A stretch of DNA of 22,056 nt from NCBI RefSeq assembly GCF_000143415.4, contig NW_003314357.1, positions 592,710 to 614,765 of the forward strand, in the 5' to 3' direction. Of the stretch, positions 17,380-22,056 are shown piece by piece. A program made the position numbers and the translations under genes. The stretch comes from Selaginella moellendorffii. Its lineage: Eukaryota; Streptophyta; Lycopodiopsida; Selaginellales; Selaginellaceae. The notes under the pieces were generated by a model. That model saw only the letters and a program-made list of their open reading frames with translations. It ran no database searches and was not told the origin of the DNA. How positions within the stretch are numbered: position 1 is the stretch's first letter; every line of letters begins with the position of its first letter.

Positions 17380-17552
17380 AAGAGAGCTGCGAAGCGCTTT
17401 TCTTTTCTATATTTCTCTCGTGTAGTATCTTGAACTTTGCTTTGGCCAGCCAATTGTTGTTGTTTACATTGACTTGCTCTTTTGGAAATTAAGACTGACG
17501 TAGTATACAATCTCCAGCATCAGACAACCTTAATCTAGCCATTAATTTAGCA

Positions 17553-17778
17553 ATGAGAGTCATGAAAACACTTGCAATTTTACTGCTTGCACTTGCTTTC
17601 TCCTTCAACTGCTGTGAAGCTGATGCAACCTGTGACAGCATCAATGGGATTGTGAGATATTGCAATTTTCCAGGAAGGGGATCACACAAATCACTATGAA
17701 GCATGTTGTAGTTTCATTGGAAAGATCCCGAGTGTGTGTGTGTGCCCAAGATTCACTTCAGATGGAGTTCAATTATAA
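17553..17778 (+). pseudogene. Small secreted Cys-rich protein, lipid-transfer-like, frameshifted
   Basis: ATG at 17553 opens MRVMKTLAILLLALAFSFNC, a clear signal peptide, then CEADATCDSINGIVRYCNF and PGRG. A one-base shift in the GGGG run near 17677 is needed to continue into HYEACCSFIGKIPSVCVCP and a stop at 17778. The order C..C..CC..C-x-C resembles the prolamin/nsLTP eight-cysteine family, but the last two cysteines are missing. The total length (226 nt) is 3n+1, consistent with a single inserted G. As it stands the first frame ends after 48 codons. It could be a sequencing error, a recent pseudogene, or a gene whose missing end lies in an exon I did not find. Confidence 0.5.
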
Positions 17779-18340
17779 GCCATATCGACAATGTGACACT
17801 GTATTAAATGTTTCCTCGTTTTGATCTCCCAGCTATTCTTCAAAACATAAATTTGATAGATGACTAACAGTAATTACCTTTTCCAAGGCGCAATTTCAGT
17901 TGAATTCTGGGTTCATAGAAACAGGATGGTCCTCTAGCCTCTTGAAACAGCCAAGATTAAGCCAAGGTTATTGCCAAGAGGCCAGTCCACTGAAACCAAA
18001 AAGAAGAGCAAGGTGAAGCCTACACAACTTTTAGAGCTTGAAGACTGCATGCTTGGAGCTTGAAGAGTATGAAGCATGGAGTGCAGAGCAAAACTCACAA
18101 ACCCTTGCATTTTGCAGCCATCAGTCTCATGGTCTCAGCATCCATCAGCACCAGAAAACAGCATATAGATAGACCCTGAATAATGAAGGATTTCATGATT
18201 ATGAAACATAAATTTGAGATTGAAGAACATGGAGCGTGGTAATCCATGGCATACTCCATCCAGCTCCCAGTTAATCCACTTTGAATAGAGTAATTAGATT
18301 GATAATTAAAAGGACCCTTTTCCTTTAAAATAGGTTAGGG
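17779..18340. other. Intergenic DNA, no gene seen
   Basis: The sequence is of mixed composition with only short frames. Small repeated phrases occur (GAAGACTGCATGCTTGGAGC..GAAGAGTATGAAGCATGGAG near 18040-18080), but there is no domain, tRNA or clear transposon end. Confidence 0.5.
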
Positions 18341-18370
18341 CTCATTGAGGCGGTGGGCTTTTTTTGTCCG

Positions 18371-18415
18371 CCACGTGTAGCTTTTTCACGCACTAGCCCA
18401 GATCGTGCCACGTGT
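18371..18415 (+). promoter_or_regulatory. Paired G-boxes upstream of the VID27-like gene
   Basis: GCCACGTGT occurs twice, with CACGTG cores at 18372-18377 and 18409-18414, about 37 bp apart and 330-370 bp before the ATG. ACGTG-core boxes bind plant bZIP and bHLH factors (light, ABA). A GA-rich tract at 18468-18500 follows and probably lies in the 5' leader. Function is inferred from the motif alone. Confidence 0.5.
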
Positions 18416-18742
18416 ACGGCCTGGAGCGCTTTCGTACGAGGAGGTTCAAACGGGTCTTGGGCTGTGGAAAGAGAAGAGAGAGAAGAGAGAGAGAGAGAGC
18501 GTGTTCTTGCGCGTTCTTGCAAGATCGATCGAAAGCACAGGGATTTCCTCGGCGCCAGGAGATTCCAGCGCCGGCCGCCTTCGCAGCGGCCACAGATCTT
18601 CTCCAGGCCGTGGAGTCTGTGGCGAGTCGCTGATAGGGACCCGGCGCATTTCGCATTGCGGAGAGCTCACGCCCCAGGGGAGAAGGAATAATCGCATCGG
18701 GGCAGCTGTTCGTCGCTAGGGTTTGAGGGTAGTAGAGTAGAG

Positions 18743-20627
18743 ATGGGCGCTAGCGAGAGCAGGGAAGGGCGGCTGGACGATTCCGAGGCCGAGGAGGAGG
18801 AGGAGGAGAATTCCTCCTCGTCACAGGGGAGCTATCACAGCGCTCGCTCCGACAAGGAGAAAACCGGGCCAAGGACTCCATTGCGGCCTCCACAGCCGGG
18901 CTCGCAAAAGGTAAAGCTCTACCACTACATCTCGGCCAAGACCAAGTGGGTCGTCGCGGAGAAGCTGGTGCCATGGGAGTTTATGCGCGAGAGCGAGTTC
19001 CAAGAAGGCAGCGAGGTCGACGATGACGAGTACATGGACGAGGCCGAAGGGAGTGGCCACTTTGATCACTGGCTGCTGTGCGTGGGGACGAGGATCCGAG
19101 CTAAAGTCGACCAGAGGCTCCAGATGAAGTTCTACTCGGACCAGCAGCGAGTCGACTTCGTCTTCCAAGGTGTGTGGGCGATGCGCTTCCCATCCCAGGA
19201 GGACTACAAGGACTTCACCACCGAGTACCACAACTGCGTCTTCGAGAACAGCTACCAGCTCGAGGCGACCGAGGAGAACAAGGTGAAGGTGTTTGGGAAG
19301 GACTTCATCGGCTGGGTGAAGCCTCAGGACGCTGACGAGTCCATCTGGGAGGACGCGGAGGAGACTCTAGAGCAGGGACAGGTCAAAGATCTCAAGCAGA
19401 CTTACATCGACGAGCTCAACGAAGGGATTCGCAGCCTCGCGCTGGGTGCCAAAGACAACAGCTTCCTGGTGAGCGACAGCCGGGTCGAGGCGTTTCGAAA
19501 CACACCCACGGGGCTGCAAGGCAAGAAGGCGTCCGTCCGCCTGGGCGGATCGAGCTCCGACTCGTTCAGCACACCCAAGAAGGCGATGCTCATCCGGGGG
19601 GAGGCAAACATGATGCTGCTCAGCCCGGCGAAAGATGGCAAGAACCACTCCACGAACGTCCGGCAGCTGGATCTCGAGTCGGGCAAGACGGTGGCCGAGT
19701 GGAAGTTTGAGAAGGATGGCACTCCCATCACCATGCGGGATGTGACCAACGACAGCAAGTCGGCTCAGCTCGACTCGTCGCTCTCGACCTTCCTCGGCCT
19801 CGACGACAACAGGCTCTGTCGGTGGGACATGAGAGACCGACACGGAATCGTCCAGGACATCGCGAGCCCGGTGCTGAACTGGAACGAGGGTCATCAGTTT
19901 GCGAGGGGCACGAACTTCCAGTGCTTTGCTTCCACCGGAGATGGAGCGGTGGTGGTGGGATCCAAGGATGGAAAGATCCGGCTCTACGGGAAGACGTCGA
20001 TGCGGCAGGCTAAAACAGCGTTCCCGGGGCTGGGCTCGCCGATCACTCATGTGGATGTGACTTACGATGGACACTGGGTGCTGGGAACCACGGACACGTA
20101 TCTCATCCTCATGAGCACGCTGTTCATCGACAAGGATGGATCCATGAAGACGGGCTTCACGGGGCGGATGGGCAGCAAGGGGCACAAGCTGGCGACGCCG
20201 CGGCTGCTCAAGCTCACGCCGGTGGACGCGTTTGCCGCTGGGAAGAACCAGAAGTTCCACGGTGGTCACTTCTCCTGGGTAAGTTGTTCGTTCGTCTTTC
20301 CTTCCTCTTGAGTTGCTTGGATTCACTCATCGCTTTGGTTTGCTGCTGTCTCAGGTGACGGAGGGTGGAAGGGAGGAGAGGCATCTGGTGGTGAGCGTGG
20401 GGAACTACACCGTGATCTGGGATTTCAAGCGCGTGAAGCAGAGCCAGCACAATTGCTACAAGAACGCGGGGGAGGGGCTCAAGAGCTGCTACTGCTACAA
20501 GATTGTGCCAAAGGAGGACAACATCGTGGACAGTATGTTCATGCACGACAACTTCGTCACTGGGAAATCGCCGGAAGCGCCGCTCATCGTCGCCACGCCA
20601 AAGCACGTCACCTCCTTCAACATCTAG
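18743..20627 (+). CDS. VID27-like protein, 602 residues, two exons
   Basis: Exon 1 is 18743-20278, the intron is 20279-20354 (76 nt, GTAAGT..CTCAG) and exon 2 is 20355-20627, phase 0, giving 602 residues. It starts MGASESREG, so N-myristoylation is possible, followed by an acidic stretch. The N-terminal part (residues about 50-200) carries [38 protein letters not shown] and [19 protein letters not shown], typical of the PH-like region of the family. The C-terminal half is the WD40-like VID27 propeller: [65 protein letters not shown], then [13 protein letters not shown] and [12 protein letters not shown] at the end. In yeast, Vid27 was linked to vacuolar import and degradation; the plant role is little known. 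The length and all family blocks look complete. Codon use is GC-rich, unlike the left of the window. Confidence 0.93.
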
Positions 20628-20856
20628 AACAGGAAAAACGCAACAAATCCATTCGCGGTAAGACTGGAGACTTTTGACATGGGATGGGAGTAGTACGCAC
20701 TCGCGCGCTAATTTCTTGCTCTTTTCTTTGCTGTTTGTAACCAACTAAAGCAAAATTTAATTGTTCTTTTTAAAAGTAAACACAGTTATTTAAAATGAAA
20801 ACTACAGGTTTTAAATTAAATAACGTTATTAGTAATCTAAGAAGCATATTATTAAA
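20628..20856. other. 3' flank of the VID27-like gene, AT-rich
   Basis: After the stop there are about 100 bp of mixed sequence, then AT-rich DNA with TTTAAATT-type runs up to the tRNA. No separate feature is seen; a polyadenylation signal cannot be fixed. Confidence 0.5.
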
Positions 20857-20881
20857 TGCGGTGAGCGTGGATCGAACACGC

Positions 20882-20924
<43 letters not shown>

Positions 20925-20929
20925 CCCGC
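20857..20929 (-). tRNA. tRNA-Phe (GAA)
   Basis: On the minus strand, the 73 bases from GCGGGGATAGCTCAGTTGGG to CACGCTCACCGCA fold as a standard cloverleaf: D-arm GCTCAGTTGGGAGAGC, anticodon arm CAGACTGAAGATCTG with anticodon GAA, and T-arm GCGTG-TTCGATC-CACGC. There is no intron. The sequence has the form of the plant nuclear tRNA-Phe, including the usual mismatch in the acceptor stem (G5-A68). Boxes A and B are intact. A strong T-run terminator is not immediately downstream (only TTT), which is slightly unusual. Confidence 0.96.
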
Positions 20930-21084
20930 TTAGTTTGATTAACAAAAAACTAGTTTCATATTTAAAGATTTTATTATCATATTCTAGATCTTTTAAAATC
21001 ATAGCAAATTGCTTTCAATGTTTACTGTATTGTACCCATGCGAATCGCATTACATTTCTTTCTATTCCATGCGTTACGGGGTTA

Positions 21085-21090
21085 CACGTG
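21085..21090 (+). promoter_or_regulatory. G-box (CACGTG) upstream of the steroid-binding protein gene
   Basis: TTACACGTGTCA is a near-palindrome centred on CACGTG, 120 bp before the start codon. The leader that follows is CT-rich. The call is from motif and position only. Confidence 0.4.
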
Positions 21091-21209
21091 TCAGGTTGTT
21101 TGAGTTTCTCAAAGAAAACCTAGGGCGGAGGAGGAAGAGCTTGGTCGCTTTTGCCAGTGAGAGGGCGCCACCACATTTTCTCCTCCATCTCACTCTCTCT
21201 CGTGTAGCG

Positions 21210-22056
21210 ATGGATCAGCTCCGCGAGATGGCGCACAACATGAGCTCCCTGGCCGCCCAGGGGATGGATTACATCGAATCCAACACGGGCCTCCCGCCGA
21301 TCGTGCTCTTCACCATCATCGCGCTGCTTCTTGGTGCGTATTACCTCATCTCTGGGATTCTTGCTCCATCGCAAATCGGCGCCGCTCCCCTCTCGGCCAT
21401 CATCGAGGAGGAGGAGGAGGAGGCGGCCGCGGCGGCAGCAGCAGCGGTGGATCCTCCCTCGATCGTGGAGCTCGGGGATCAGGTCACTCTCTTGGAGCTC
21501 GCTGCGTACGATGGGAAGGATTCGAGCAAGCCGCTGCTCATGGCGATCAAGGGAACGATTTACAACGTTTCTTCTGCCAGGTACTGTCACAGCTCTCTTT
21601 TCTTCTTCGTGCTTAGATTGATGGATCGTAGATACGTTCTTTTCCTTTCTTGATCGATCAGAGCTGCATTTTTCTTCTTTCCTTTTCGTGCTTGGTGATA
21701 CTATCGCTTATCTTTGCAGGGATTTCTACGGGCCTGGTGGGCCTTATGCCGTTTTCGCTGGAAGAGATGCCAGCCGCGCTTTGGCGAAGATGAGTTTTGA
21801 CGAGGGTGATCTCTGCGGTGATCTGGATGGATTGAGCAGCCAGCAGCTCGAAGTTCTCAAGGATTGGGAGAGCAAATTCGCCAGTAAGTATCCCAGAGTC
21901 GGAGCTGTCAAGCCCAAAAAGGAGGACAAGGTGGTGGACGATTCAAGCATCGGTATGGAGATGGAGGGGGACGAGAAGAAGTACAAGGACAGTGATGAGA
22001 CAAAGAAAAGCCTCGGGGAGAAGGACGATCAGAAAGTTTCCGAGGAACACAAGGAT
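21210..22056 (+). CDS. MSBP: Membrane steroid-binding protein (MAPR / cytochrome b5-like), 5' part
   Basis: Exon 1 is 21210-21580 and exon 2 is 21720 to beyond the window, with a 139-nt intron splitting an Arg codon. The 236 visible residues show a short N-terminus (MDQLREMAHNMSSLAAQ), one membrane helix at about 30-51 (PIVLFTIIALLLGAYYLI), an acidic-then-Ala linker (EEEEEEAAAAAAAA), and the cytochrome-b5-like steroid/heme-binding domain: LLELAAYDGKDSSKPLLMAI, KGTIYNVSSAR, DFYGPGGPYAVFAGRDASRA, LAKMSF, DWESKF. The GPGGPY..FAG.DASRALA block is the hallmark of MAPR proteins. Plant MSBPs sit in the ER/plasma membrane and bind sterols or act as P450/lignin-enzyme scaffolds. A Lys/Glu-rich tail follows, as in MSBP2-like forms; no stop is reached. 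ATG 21210 was chosen because the same frame upstream has no plausible protein. Confidence 0.92.

Noticed and set aside
19367-20326. Minus-strand 319-codon frame opposite the VID27-like gene
   Set aside because: It is a shadow of GC-rich coding sequence; the plus strand carries all the conserved family blocks.

Overview
The window looks like nuclear DNA of a land plant. A compact genome such as the lycophyte Selaginella fits best, but that is an inference from style: most introns are only 46-76 nt with clean GT..AG ends, the gene families are plant-like (membrane steroid-binding protein, VID27-like protein, acyl-activating enzyme, purple acid phosphatase), and there is a plant-type tRNA-Phe.

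Layout. (1) 1-4400 is AT-rich and holds decayed genes: an OB-fold/zinc-ribbon relic (minus), the 3' end of an acyl-activating enzyme (plus) and the 3' part of a purple acid phosphatase (minus). All carry frameshifts, and most splice sites are still visible. (2) 4758-7174 is an apparently intact gene that I do not recognise: 11 exons whose phases all agree, giving 487 residues. Its first exon exists again at 17053 and as a broken relic near 7580. (3) 7383-8450 is a patchwork: an orphan membrane-protein first exon, the exon-1 relic, a heavily decayed LTR and the C-terminal end of a LINE-type reverse-transcriptase ORF. (4) 8451-16328 is a complete non-autonomous LTR retrotransposon of 7,878 bp inserted in that LINE end. 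Its LTRs are 1,933 and 1,893 bp, begin TG and end CA, and are followed by a tRNA-iMet-type primer site. It encodes no gag or pol. Each LTR carries a 660-700 bp array that is stop-free in all six frames, and the 4 kb interior is a dense train of small perfect hairpins. (5) 16329-16900 has the LINE ORF end and a MITE with 28-bp perfect terminal inverted repeats. (6) 17053-17778 has the second exon-1 copy and a frameshifted small secreted Cys-rich (LTP-like) gene. (7) 18743-22056 is healthy gene space: a VID27-like gene, tRNA-Phe(GAA) and the first two exons of a membrane steroid-binding protein that runs off the end.

The genes do not form a pathway. The most unusual signal is the interior of the retrotransposon: hairpins with different stem sequences follow each other every 20-50 bases, two tandem T-arm-like hairpins are present, and a duplicated ~180-bp unit keeps its hairpins although the stem sequences have changed. 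This points to a selected RNA structure or to an unusual mutational process. A second notable signal is that the start of intron 1 of the novel gene is better conserved between its two copies than the exon before it.
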